A stretch of 64,000 nt of DNA, from assembly GCA_965232105.1 (NCBI GenBank), contig OZ246956.1:2232001-2296000 (forward strand). Direction: 5' to 3'. This stretch comes from Multivorans sp965232105. Its GTDB lineage: Bacteria; Acidobacteriota; Thermoanaerobaculia; Multivoradales; Multivoraceae. A program made the position numbers and the translations under genes. A model generated the notes under the pieces. The model had not been told where the DNA came from. It did no database searches and saw only the letters and a program-made list of their open reading frames with translations. Shown here in pieces: positions 52,600-60,063 of the stretch (its first letter is position 1; every line of letters starts with the position of its first letter).

Positions 52600-52693
52600 T
52601 AGGCAGGACGCTGGGGCGTGGTCATGGGATCGGGGCTCTCCGAGCCAGCCGCGACTGTATCCTCGTCTCGATGCTCGCTGGGCGCTCCGTCCC

Positions 52694-53668
52694 ATGACGC
52701 TGGCCGTGGCTGGCTGGCGCCGCTCTTTCTCTCCGGGTTACCGGGGCGGGCTGGTCCTGGTCCTGCTCGGCCTGTGCGTGGTCTTCGGCCTGGTGACGGA
52801 CCATTTCTGGAGTGCCTTGACGTTCCGCACGCTGGCGAACCAGTTGCCGCCGCTGGTCGTCGCATCGGCCGGTCTGACCCTGGTTCTGATCGCCGGCGGC
52901 ATCGATCTCTCTGTCGGTTCGGTGCTGGCCCTGGCGGCGGCCGTGCTGGGCGTACTGACCGTGGACTTTGGCTTGCCGCTGGTGGCGGCGGCTCTGGTTG
53001 CGCTTGCGGTCGGCGGACTGTGCGGCGCGATCAACGGGGTCCTGGTCGCACGCTGGTCGATCCCGTCCTTCCTGGTGACGCTCGGGATGCTCGAGATCGC
53101 ACGCGGGTCGACGTACCTCGTCACTGCGTCAAGGACGAGCTATCTGGGCGATCGAGTCGCCGCGCTCGGTGCGACGACGCCGGTTCTGGGGCTGTCCGCC
53201 GCCTTCATCGGCTCGCTTGCCCTGGTCGGAGGGCTGCAGTTCGTGCTCTCGCGCACGGCGTTCGGCCGCTACGTCTTCGCGGTAGGCGGCAACCGGACGG
53301 CGCTCCACCGCTGCGGCGTCCGGCCCGCCCGGGTTCAGTTCGCGGTCTTCACGCTGGCGGGCTTGCTGGCCGCGGCCGCTGGCCTCTGCCAGGTCGGCTA
53401 CCTCCAGTCCGCGGATCCGAATGCCGCGATCGGGATGGAGCTGTCGGCGATCGCCGCGGTGGTCATCGGCGGCACCTCGCTGCTCGGTGGCCGTGGATCG
53501 GTGACGGGCACGCTCCTGGGCGTGCTCGTGATCGCCGTGCTGCAGACCGGGCTCGCCCAGGCCGGCGCCACCGAGCCGACGAAGCGGATCATCACCGGCG
53601 TGGCGATCCTGCTGGCCGTGGCGACCGACGTCTGGCGACGGCGGCGGAGTGTGGACGCCGTTTCTTGA
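52694..53668 (+). CDS. Ribose-type ABC transporter permease
   Basis: A 324-residue integral membrane protein of the RbsC-like family. It has eight to ten hydrophobic segments and the conserved VLIAGGIDLSVGSVLALAA block, with the GAINGVLVARWSIPSFLVTL loop that contacts the ATPase. The late VVIGGTSLLGGRGSVTGTLL block is also family-typical. It forms the membrane channel for the substrate delivered by the binding protein upstream. Ordinary ribose systems encode the ATPase between these two genes; here it is absent. The ATG at 52694 overlaps the longest divergent methyltransferase frame. Confidence 0.9.
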   Translation: MTLAVAGWRRSFSPGYRGGLVLVLLGLCVVFGLVTDHFWSALTFRTLANQLPPLVVASAGLTLVLIAGGIDLSVGSVLALAAAVLGVLTVDFGLPLVAAALVALAVGGLCGAINGVLVARWSIPSFLVTLGMLEIARGSTYLVTASRTSYLGDRVAALGATTPVLGLSAAFIGSLALVGGLQFVLSRTAFGRYVFAVGGNRTALHRCGVRPARVQFAVFTLAGLLAAAAGLCQVGYLQSADPNAAIGMELSAIAAVVIGGTSLLGGRGSVTGTLLGVLVIAVLQTGLAQAGATEPTKRIITGVAILLAVATDVWRRRRSVDAVS

Positions 53669-53743
53669 CTCTGGTTTCAGGTCGCAGCGGCTATCCTCCG
53701 TCTCGTTGCCTTCAGAACCTCCGCAGCCCGAGAGGAGTCCGCC

Positions 53744-54940
53744 ATGAAGAACCTACTGGCCACCTGGACACCGGTCCTGTGCTTTGCGGTACTCGCCGCG
53801 ACCACGTCCGTTGCAGCCCAGGAACGCGCGATCGAGTTCCCGGATGTTGACGGCTACCGGACGCTTGCCGTCGATCTGCACACTCACTCCGTCTTCTCCG
53901 ACGGCATGGTGTGGCCGATCATCCGCATGCAGGAGTCCGAGCGGGACGGCCTTGCGCTGATGGCGGTCACCGAGCATCTCGAGTACCAGCCGCGCCGGGA
54001 GGACATTCCGCACCCCGACCGGAACCGGGCCTACGTCGTTGCCAGCGAGTACGTCGCGGAGGCGGAGTTGGAAGTGATCGTGGTCAACGGCGCGGAGATC
54101 ACCCGCAGCATGCCGCCAGGCCACGTGAACGCCGTGTTCATCACGGACGCGAACGCCCTGCTCGTGGAGATCGGTGAGACCGGCTACATGACGCGGCTTC
54201 GCCCCTCCACGCCGGAGGAGCAAGAGGCGAGCGAGTTGGAGGCGCAGCGGGCGATCGAGGCGGCCAACGAGCAGAACGGCTTCGTCTTCTGGAATCACCC
54301 GAACTGGCCGCGCCAGCGCCCCGACGGGGTCGCGAAGCTGACCGACATGCATCGGCGGCTCATCGCGGATGGACTGCTTCACGGTATTGAGGTCGCGAAC
54401 GGGGACTTCTACTCGGCGGAGGCACTGGGGATCGCGTTGGAGAACGATCTGGCGATCCTCGGCGTATCGGACATCCACGGTCTGATCGACTGGGACTACA
54501 CACCCCATGCCGGCGGGCACCGCACGGTGACCCTGGCGTTCGCCGAGGAGCGGAGCGCGGAGTCGATCAAGGAAGCACTGCACGCGAATCGCACCGTCGC
54601 CTGGATGGCCAACTGGCTGATCGGTCGCGAGGATGTGCTGATGCCGCTGATCGAGGCTTCGCTTCTGCTGACGAAGGTCGAACGCAGCCAGGACGATGAG
54701 TTGATCGACATCCGGCTCTCGAACGTGTCCGACGCCGCCTTCGATCTGCGCGTGACCAGCGGGCACCGCTTCAACGGCCCGCCGTCCGTGATGCGCGTCG
54801 AGCCGCACAGCGACCTGGATCTGGCGATCAGCGGCGAGGCCCGCTCCAGCTTCGAGATGGCGTTCGAGGTCCTGAACGCGTTCGTGGCGCCGGAGACGCA
54901 TCCGACGCTGACGTTGGCAATCGAGCTGCCCTCACAGTAG
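53744..54940 (+). CDS. PHP-domain phosphodiesterase (Sb-PDE-like), exported
   Basis: A 398-residue secreted metallophosphoesterase. The signal peptide is TPVLCFAVLAATTSVAAQ. The PHP signatures are VDLHTHSVFSDG (metal-binding His and Asp), MAVTEHLEYQPR, VNGAEITRSMPPGHVNAVF and GVSDIHGLIDW. It resembles the Sb-PDE family of haloalkyl phosphodiesterases, but the real substrate is unknown. A GAGAGGAG ribosome-binding site precedes the ATG. A weak TTGACT ... TATCCT (21-base spacer) lies upstream. Confidence 0.87.
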   Translation: MKNLLATWTPVLCFAVLAATTSVAAQERAIEFPDVDGYRTLAVDLHTHSVFSDGMVWPIIRMQESERDGLALMAVTEHLEYQPRREDIPHPDRNRAYVVASEYVAEAELEVIVVNGAEITRSMPPGHVNAVFITDANALLVEIGETGYMTRLRPSTPEEQEASELEAQRAIEAANEQNGFVFWNHPNWPRQRPDGVAKLTDMHRRLIADGLLHGIEVANGDFYSAEALGIALENDLAILGVSDIHGLIDWDYTPHAGGHRTVTLAFAEERSAESIKEALHANRTVAWMANWLIGREDVLMPLIEASLLLTKVERSQDDELIDIRLSNVSDAAFDLRVTSGHRFNGPPSVMRVEPHSDLDLAISGEARSSFEMAFEVLNAFVAPETHPTLTLAIELPSQ

Positions 54941-54962
54941 GAGCTTGCGTCGCACGAACTGG

Positions 54963-55052
54963 GTGCGCCGGCGTGCCATCCGTGCGCCCGATGACGGGCG
55001 CACGGACTGGTTCGCGGGCGGCGCGGACCGCGCCACCCGGGTTCTCGCCGGC
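54963..55052 (+). repeat. 90-bp hairpin repeat, copy 1
   Basis: This intergenic repeat carries a 12-bp perfect stem (TCCGTGCGCCCG, ATGA loop, CGGGCGCACGGA; 54979-55006) and a second 6-bp stem, GGCGCG/CGCGCC. An inverted copy lies at 56235-56325, so the SUMF1-like gene is bracketed. It may be a REP-like element, and the stem could also act as a terminator for the gene ending at 54940. Confidence 0.78.
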
Positions 55053-55107
55053 TTCTGAGAGGGGCGCGCCGCGAAGCGGCGACAATCCTGCGGCCCGGGG
55101 CTGACAG

Positions 55108-56358
55108 TCAGTCCCGCTCTCCGCGGCGCTGGCGGTCGACGATCCGGCGCACCGAGTCCACGTCGGCCGCCCAGTACCGCTCCTGTTCTTCGACGGGTGG
55201 CTCGGCCACCGGCCGGACGACGCGGAAGCCCAGGAACCGGGCGTTCGTGTGGTACCAGACGCTCTGAGGAATCTGGGGGTCCATCCGCTTCCAGGCGAGC
55301 TCCGAGCCGCGGCGCGCGGCGCAGCGGAGCGCCGCCGGTTCGTCCCTCCAGGAACCGCCGCGGACGCTTCGGGGAAACTCCCTGCCCGGCCAGACGATCG
55401 GGTCCACCGGAATGTCGCCCTCGCCCGGTGCGGCGTAGCCGGCGTAGGCGTCGAGGGTCCACTCGGCCACGTTGCCGTGCAGATCGAAGAGGCCCCACGC
55501 GTTCGCTTCGAGCTGGGCGACCTGCTGGTAGCGGCGGCCGCTGTTGCCGGCGTGCCAGGCGAAGCGGTCGATCTCCGCCGCGTCGTCACCGAACGACCAC
55601 GCGGTCTGGCTCCCCGCGCGGCAGGCGTACTCCCACTCGGCCTCGGTCGGGAGCCGGTAGAAGCGGCCGGTCTTCATCGACAGCCATTTCGTGAACTGCC
55701 GAGCCGCGAACTGCGTCATCGAGATCGCGGGGAAGCCCTCGACCCCCATGCCGAAGTCCATCGGCCGGTAGGGCGGCGTCGGCCTGCTCACCGCGTCCGC
55801 CCAGGGGGCGCCGGGTTCATCGCCGCTACGATCCGTGTCGAACATGAACACGCGGTAGAGGTCCCAGGTCGTCTCATGGGTCGCCATCCAGAACGGGCCG
55901 ATCCGCACGCGCCGGCGCGGAGATTCCAGCTCGCCGCGCCCGGCCTCGTCCTCGGGGCTGCCGAGCAGGAACTCGCCGCCCCGAACCGGCGCCATGTCGA
56001 GGTGCATCTCGCCGCCTTCGGCGCTGACGCCGACGATCCGCTCGCGGTAGGACCGCATGTCGGCTTCGGTGGCGGCCTCCGCGGCAGAGACGTCGACGAC
56101 CGGCGGCCGCCCCGGGGGCATGTCCGGGTAGCGGCCGGCGCCCGGCTCCTGGACCGCGGCCCAGACAAGAGCCGGCAGCGCGGCGACCGCGGCTGAAACG
56201 CGGAGCCTCGGCGTTGTGCGGAGCTGGACCGGATGCCGGCCAGAACCCGTGTGGCGCGGCGCCGCGCCACGCGCGAACCAGTCCGTGCGTCCGTCATCGG
56301 GCGCACGGATGGCAGGCCGGCGCACCGACAGTCGTCGTCGCCTGCTCCCGCGGTCCAA
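55108..56358 (-). CDS. SUMF1/FGE-fold protein (formylglycine-generating enzyme-like)
   Basis: A 416-residue protein counted from a TTG at 56358; the true start is uncertain. Residues ~50-66 (LRVSAAVAALPALVWAA) look like a signal peptide. The SUMF1 domain has GEFLLGSPEDEAGRGELE, FWMATHETTWDLYRVFM, YRLPTEAEWEYACRAGSQ, FDLHGNVAEWTLDAY and SVRGGSWRDEPAALRCAARR. True aerobic FGE has two active-site cysteines five residues apart; here the C-terminal one (LRCAAR) is present but the position five before is Pro. Sulfatase activation is therefore doubtful, and another SUMF1-type function is possible. The first ~43 codons lie mostly in a hairpin repeat. Confidence 0.8.
   Translation of the reverse strand: MDRGSRRRRLSVRRPAIRAPDDGRTDWFARGAAPRHTGSGRHPVQLRTTPRLRVSAAVAALPALVWAAVQEPGAGRYPDMPPGRPPVVDVSAAEAATEADMRSYRERIVGVSAEGGEMHLDMAPVRGGEFLLGSPEDEAGRGELESPRRRVRIGPFWMATHETTWDLYRVFMFDTDRSGDEPGAPWADAVSRPTPPYRPMDFGMGVEGFPAISMTQFAARQFTKWLSMKTGRFYRLPTEAEWEYACRAGSQTAWSFGDDAAEIDRFAWHAGNSGRRYQQVAQLEANAWGLFDLHGNVAEWTLDAYAGYAAPGEGDIPVDPIVWPGREFPRSVRGGSWRDEPAALRCAARRGSELAWKRMDPQIPQSVWYHTNARFLGFRVVRPVAEPPVEEQERYWAADVDSVRRIVDRQRRGERD
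56235..56325 (-). repeat. 90-bp hairpin repeat, copy 2 (inverted)
   Basis: Inverted copy of the repeat at 54963-55052. The 12-bp stem with a 4-base loop (56282-56309) has one mismatch, a T in place of C, relative to copy 1. It overlaps the 5' end of the predicted SUMF1-like gene, which would read through it. Confidence 0.78.
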
Positions 56359-56362
56359 GTTG

Positions 56363-57154
56363 CTAGCGGCCGCGGAAGTTCGCCCGGCGCTTCTCGAAGA
56401 AGGCGGCGATGCCCTCCGCGGCGTCTTCGGTACGCGCGGCGTTGGCGATGGCCTGCGACTCGAACTCCATCTGCGATTCGAGATCCTCCGAGAACGAGCG
56501 CATGACGAGTTCCTTCGCCGTACCGAACGCCCGGGTCGGTCCGGCGGCGAGCTGCTGCGCCAACTTCCCGGCGCGCGCGTCCAGTTCGTCGGCGGGCGCC
56601 ACCTCGTTGACCAGCCCCCAGTTCCGGGCCTCGGCGGCCGTGAGGGTGCGGTTCGTGAGAATCAGCTCCAGCGCCCTGTGGCGTCCGAGGAGTCTCGGCA
56701 GGAAGTAGGTCGAACTGCCGTCCGGGGTCAGTCCGGCGCGGGTGTAGGCCATCGTGAACACCGCCTGCTCGGAGGCGACGACCAGGTCGGCCGCGCAGGC
56801 GAGGGAGAAGCCGGCGCCGGCCGCGGGTCCCTGGACCGCCGTGATCACGGGCGCGCTGCCGCGGGCCAGGCGCGTGATCGACGCGTGCAGGTACACCGTC
56901 ATCTCCTTGAGGGCGCGGGGCAGTGCGTCGCCGGCCCTGGCGAAGGATGCAAGGTCGCCACCGGCGCAGAACATGCGGCCCTCGCTGCGTAGCAGGACGG
57001 CCCGCACGTCAGGGTTTTCGTCGCATTCGATGCCGACCTCGAGCAGGTCCTTCGACATTTGCATGTTCATCGCGTTCGCCGCGTCGGGCCGGTTGAGGGT
57101 GATCCGGGCGACGTTGTCGGCCAGTTCGAAGCGGAGCGTTTCGAGGTCGTTCAT
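56363..57154 (-). CDS. Enoyl-CoA hydratase/isomerase family protein
   Basis: A 263-residue crotonase-fold enzyme. Segments include VLLRSEGRMFCAGGDLASF (oxyanion-hole FCAGGDL) and VQGPAAGAGFSLACAADLV. The downstream segment FTMAYTRAGLTPDGSSTYFL has Asp-Gly at the position where hydratases usually have the second Glu, which favours isomerase, hydrolase or 1,2-epoxyphenylacetyl-CoA isomerase-type (PaaG) chemistry over simple hydration. FFEKRRANFRGR is the usual crotonase C-terminus. It is divergently transcribed from a Gfo/Idh/MocA gene across 106 bases. Confidence 0.9.
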   Translation of the reverse strand: MNDLETLRFELADNVARITLNRPDAANAMNMQMSKDLLEVGIECDENPDVRAVLLRSEGRMFCAGGDLASFARAGDALPRALKEMTVYLHASITRLARGSAPVITAVQGPAAGAGFSLACAADLVVASEQAVFTMAYTRAGLTPDGSSTYFLPRLLGRHRALELILTNRTLTAAEARNWGLVNEVAPADELDARAGKLAQQLAAGPTRAFGTAKELVMRSFSEDLESQMEFESQAIANAARTEDAAEGIAAFFEKRRANFRGR

Positions 57155-57260
57155 GGCGGCGGATGGTAGCGGAGGCGTCGGCTAGAGTATTGCGACCAAC
57201 GGAACAGGATCGACCGATACGGATCGACGAGGACGGCACCTTCGGGTGCGGGGAGACACG

Positions 57261-58595
57261 ATGGACACAACCTCCAGGCGCAGTTTCATCACCGGGGCTT
57301 CGGCGGCCCTGCTGGCGGGCGGAGTCGGCGGCGGGACCGCGGCGGCTGCCGCGAACACGAACTCGGACGTGGGGCGCGCGCGCGGTGACGCGACGCTGCG
57401 GATCGGCCTGATCGGCTGCGGCGGGCGCGGGACTGGCGCCGCGGCGCAGGCCATGTCGACCTCGGGACCGGTCGAACTCGTCGCGATGGCCGACGCGTTC
57501 GAGGACCGTCTCGGCAACTGCTACGCGCACCTCGCCGAGCTGGGCGAGAACGGGTCGTTCGACAACGGCAAGCGCCTCCAGGCGCCGGCCGAGAACCGCT
57601 ACGTCGGTTTCGACGCCTACCGGAAGGTGATCGACTCCGGCGTCGACGTCGTGGTTCACGCAACGCCGCCGGGCTTCCGACCCGAGCACTTCGAGTACGC
57701 GGTCGAGCAGGGCAAGCACGTGTTCATGGAGAAGCCGGTCGCGGTCGACGCGCCGGGCGTGCGGCGTGTGCTCAAGGCGGCCAAGGCCGCGAAGGAGAAG
57801 AACCTCAAGGTCGGCGTCGGCCTGCAGCGACACCACAGCGGGATGTACAACGAGACGATCCGGCGCATTCACGACGGCGCGATCGGCGATGTCGTGGCGC
57901 TCCGCGTCTACTGGAACGGCTCGGGCGTCTGGGTCCGTGGCCGCAAGCCCGGCCAGACCGAAATGGAGTACCAGATGCGCAACTGGTACTACTTCAACTG
58001 GCTCTGCGGCGACCACATCGTCGAACAGCACATCCACAACATCGACGTTGGCAACTGGGTAAAGGGCGGCCATCCCGCCTCTGCCCAGGGGCAGGGCGGC
58101 CGCCAGTGGCGGAACGGCCCGGACCATGGCGAGATCTTCGACCACCACTTCGTCGAGTACACCTACGACGACGGCGCGGTCATGCTGAGCCAGTGCCGGC
58201 ACATCCAGAACTGCTGGGATCAGGTCGCCGAGTTCGCCCACGGCAGCAAGGGCCGGGCGAGCCTCGCCTCCGGTCTGATCGAAGCGCCCGGGGGCTGGAA
58301 CCATCTCGAGCCGGAGGACGAGAAGAGTCCCTACCAGGTCGAGCACGACCGCCTGTTCGAGGCGATTCGCGAGGACAAGCCGTTCAACGAGGCGAAGAAC
58401 GGCGCGATCGCGACGATGACCGCCGTCCTGGGCCGCATGGCGACCTACAGCGGCAAGAAGATCACCTGGAAGGAAGCGCTAAAGTCGGACGTGTCGCTCG
58501 AGCCTGCGACCTACGCCTGGGACGCGGCCCCGCCGACGGTGCCGGACGAGAAGGGCCGGTACGCGGTGGCGGTCCCGGGAGTGACGAAGGCCTGA
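57261..58595 (+). CDS. Gfo/Idh/MocA family oxidoreductase, Tat-exported
   Basis: A 444-residue oxidoreductase with a Tat-like signal (SRRSFITGASAALLAGGVGG), NAD(P)-binding RIGLIGCGGRGTGAA and the family motif MEKPVAVDAPG. The catalytic region includes CGDHIVEQHIHNIDVGNWV. It belongs to the planctomycete-type subgroup and differs from the copy at 43792-45264. The substrate is unknown, probably a sugar or inositol derivative in the periplasm. The ATG at 57261 has GGGGAGA upstream; the in-frame ATG-like start at 57246 is less likely. Confidence 0.91.
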   Translation: MDTTSRRSFITGASAALLAGGVGGGTAAAAANTNSDVGRARGDATLRIGLIGCGGRGTGAAAQAMSTSGPVELVAMADAFEDRLGNCYAHLAELGENGSFDNGKRLQAPAENRYVGFDAYRKVIDSGVDVVVHATPPGFRPEHFEYAVEQGKHVFMEKPVAVDAPGVRRVLKAAKAAKEKNLKVGVGLQRHHSGMYNETIRRIHDGAIGDVVALRVYWNGSGVWVRGRKPGQTEMEYQMRNWYYFNWLCGDHIVEQHIHNIDVGNWVKGGHPASAQGQGGRQWRNGPDHGEIFDHHFVEYTYDDGAVMLSQCRHIQNCWDQVAEFAHGSKGRASLASGLIEAPGGWNHLEPEDEKSPYQVEHDRLFEAIREDKPFNEAKNGAIATMTAVLGRMATYSGKKITWKEALKSDVSLEPATYAWDAAPPTVPDEKGRYAVAVPGVTKA

Positions 58596-58630
58596 CACCG
58601 CGGCGCCGGAAGGGCGCGGCGGGCACGGGC

Positions 58631-59236
58631 TTACCGGTCGGACAGCGGACCGAACTTCCGTTCCACCGCGTCCCACAGGCCGTCGACGTCGAGTTCGACT
58701 TCCGGCACGACCGGCGAGCGCCAGCGGCCCGATTCCGGTGGGTGGACGGTGAAGGCGTCGCCATCCGAGACAAGGAACGTGATGTGGCGGCCCGCAGGAT
58801 CGACGATCCAGTACTCCGCGACGCCGGCTTCGGCGTAGAGGTTCAGTTTGTGGACCTGGTCGCGGCTGGCCGTTGAGGGCGACAGAATCTCGACCACGAG
58901 GTCGGGCGCGCCTTCGATCCAGTCCCGGACGATCTCACTCCGGTCTGCCGAGACGTAGAGCAGGTCGGGCTGGACCACGGAATGCGGCGCGAGGTGGACG
59001 TCCATGGGCGCGGCGAGCGCCAGGCCGCCGGTCCGCTCGGCGATCTCGTGCAGGAGGTGAACGAGCCGGACCGAAATGTACTGATGCAGGGAGACGGGAC
59101 TGGGACTCAAGTAGAAGTGGCCGTAAATGAGTTCGCAGCGCGGTTCGTCGGGCAGAGCGGCGTGATCGGCCCGGCTGTACGGGCCGAGGCGCCGGTGCAG
59201 GGTCGGCGGCGGCTGGTCGAGCAGCGTCACGGACAT
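58631..59236 (-). CDS. Uma2 family (PD-(D/E)XK-fold) putative nuclease
   Basis: A 201-residue protein of the Uma2/DUF820 family. Signature segments are RCELIYGHFYLSPSP, HSVVQPDLLYVSADR (Asp), PDLVVEILSPSTASRDQVHK (Glu plus Lys, the E-x(n)-K pair) and YAEAGVAEYWIVDPAGRH. The fold is that of restriction endonucleases, but the physiological role is unknown, and the family is abundant and mobile in many genomes. There is no obvious partner. Convergent with the upstream oxidoreductase gene across 35 bases. Confidence 0.9.
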   Translation of the reverse strand: MSVTLLDQPPPTLHRRLGPYSRADHAALPDEPRCELIYGHFYLSPSPVSLHQYISVRLVHLLHEIAERTGGLALAAPMDVHLAPHSVVQPDLLYVSADRSEIVRDWIEGAPDLVVEILSPSTASRDQVHKLNLYAEAGVAEYWIVDPAGRHITFLVSDGDAFTVHPPESGRWRSPVVPEVELDVDGLWDAVERKFGPLSDR

Positions 59237-59280
59237 GCAGGGGAGTATACGGAGCGACCGGCAGAATCGCCCATGCCGCC

Positions 59281-59931
59281 TTACGGCGCGGCTTCGAACG
59301 CCGCCAGGAACTGATGATCGCCCCAGGCGATCCTGAGCACCGCGCCTGGGCCGACGTCCAGGAACTCGATCGTCAGCTTCTCCGTCGGCTCGTCGGTCGT
59401 TGAGTGCTCAAGCGGCACCTCGACAGCGTCGGCCGCGGCGTCGCGCTGGCTGCCCCAGATGTCCGCGTCACCGTTGAACACGAGGCTCCAGCCGCCGGCG
59501 GTGCGCTTCGGCCACAGGCTGTAGACGCCGGGGTAGTCGGGGGAGACGTTTCCGTTCGGCACGACGACGCCGCCGAAGGAGAGAGACGCGTGGGTGAGCA
59601 GCTTGACCGCCCTGGCGCTGGTCCAGGCCGCGACCTGGCCGGGCTCGAGGGCCTCGAACGCACGATAGTCGCCGCTGTCGGTTGCGAGATCCGGATAGGA
59701 GATTCTGAGCTGCTTGCCGGCCAGTTCGAGCTCCGCCAGGTTGCCGTACCGCAAGCGGCGGAAACGCTCGCGCCGGGCGGCGGCGGTTGCCTCGGCATCG
59801 GCCGGCGCGACGCTCGTCGGGCCGGAATCGGTGCGACTCGAAGCCGGTTCCTGTTGAGAGGCGGCCGGCGCGGTCGCCAGGATCAGGCAGCCGAGGAGGC
59901 TGAGGGCGGAGAGGGGAATCGTCGTTCTCAC
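59281..59931 (-). CDS. DUF2911 exported protein
   Basis: A 216-residue protein from GTG 59931, which has GGAG 8 bases upstream; ATG 59982 is an alternative giving 17 more residues. A signal peptide (IPLSALSLLGCLILATAPA) is present. The mature domain matches DUF2911: LELAGKQLRISYPDL, LLTHASLSFGGVVVPNG, YPGVYSLWPKRTAGGWSLVF and IEFLDVGPGAVLRIAWGDHQ. The role is unknown. It is divergent from the IcmF gene. A long open frame on this strand to 61491 is an IcmF shadow. Confidence 0.83.
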   Translation of the reverse strand: MRTTIPLSALSLLGCLILATAPAASQQEPASSRTDSGPTSVAPADAEATAAARRERFRRLRYGNLAELELAGKQLRISYPDLATDSGDYRAFEALEPGQVAAWTSARAVKLLTHASLSFGGVVVPNGNVSPDYPGVYSLWPKRTAGGWSLVFNGDADIWGSQRDAAADAVEVPLEHSTTDEPTEKLTIEFLDVGPGAVLRIAWGDHQFLAAFEAAP

Positions 59932-60050
59932 GGCAAACTCCGGTAGCGGGTTGCGGAGGAGGGCGGTGGCGGCCGCCGGCATTGGCTTGAACTCGTTGGC
60001 GGAGCTTACTCTGCGCCTCGGCAGTAGACTCCGGGCAGGCGTTTGCCGAG

Positions 60051-60056
60051 AAGGAG
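60051..60056 (+). promoter_or_regulatory. Shine-Dalgarno setting the IcmF start
   Basis: AAGGAG lies 7 bases before the GTG at 60064, which favours that start over a TTG at 60043. Confidence 0.6.
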
Positions 60057-60063
60057 CCGTACC

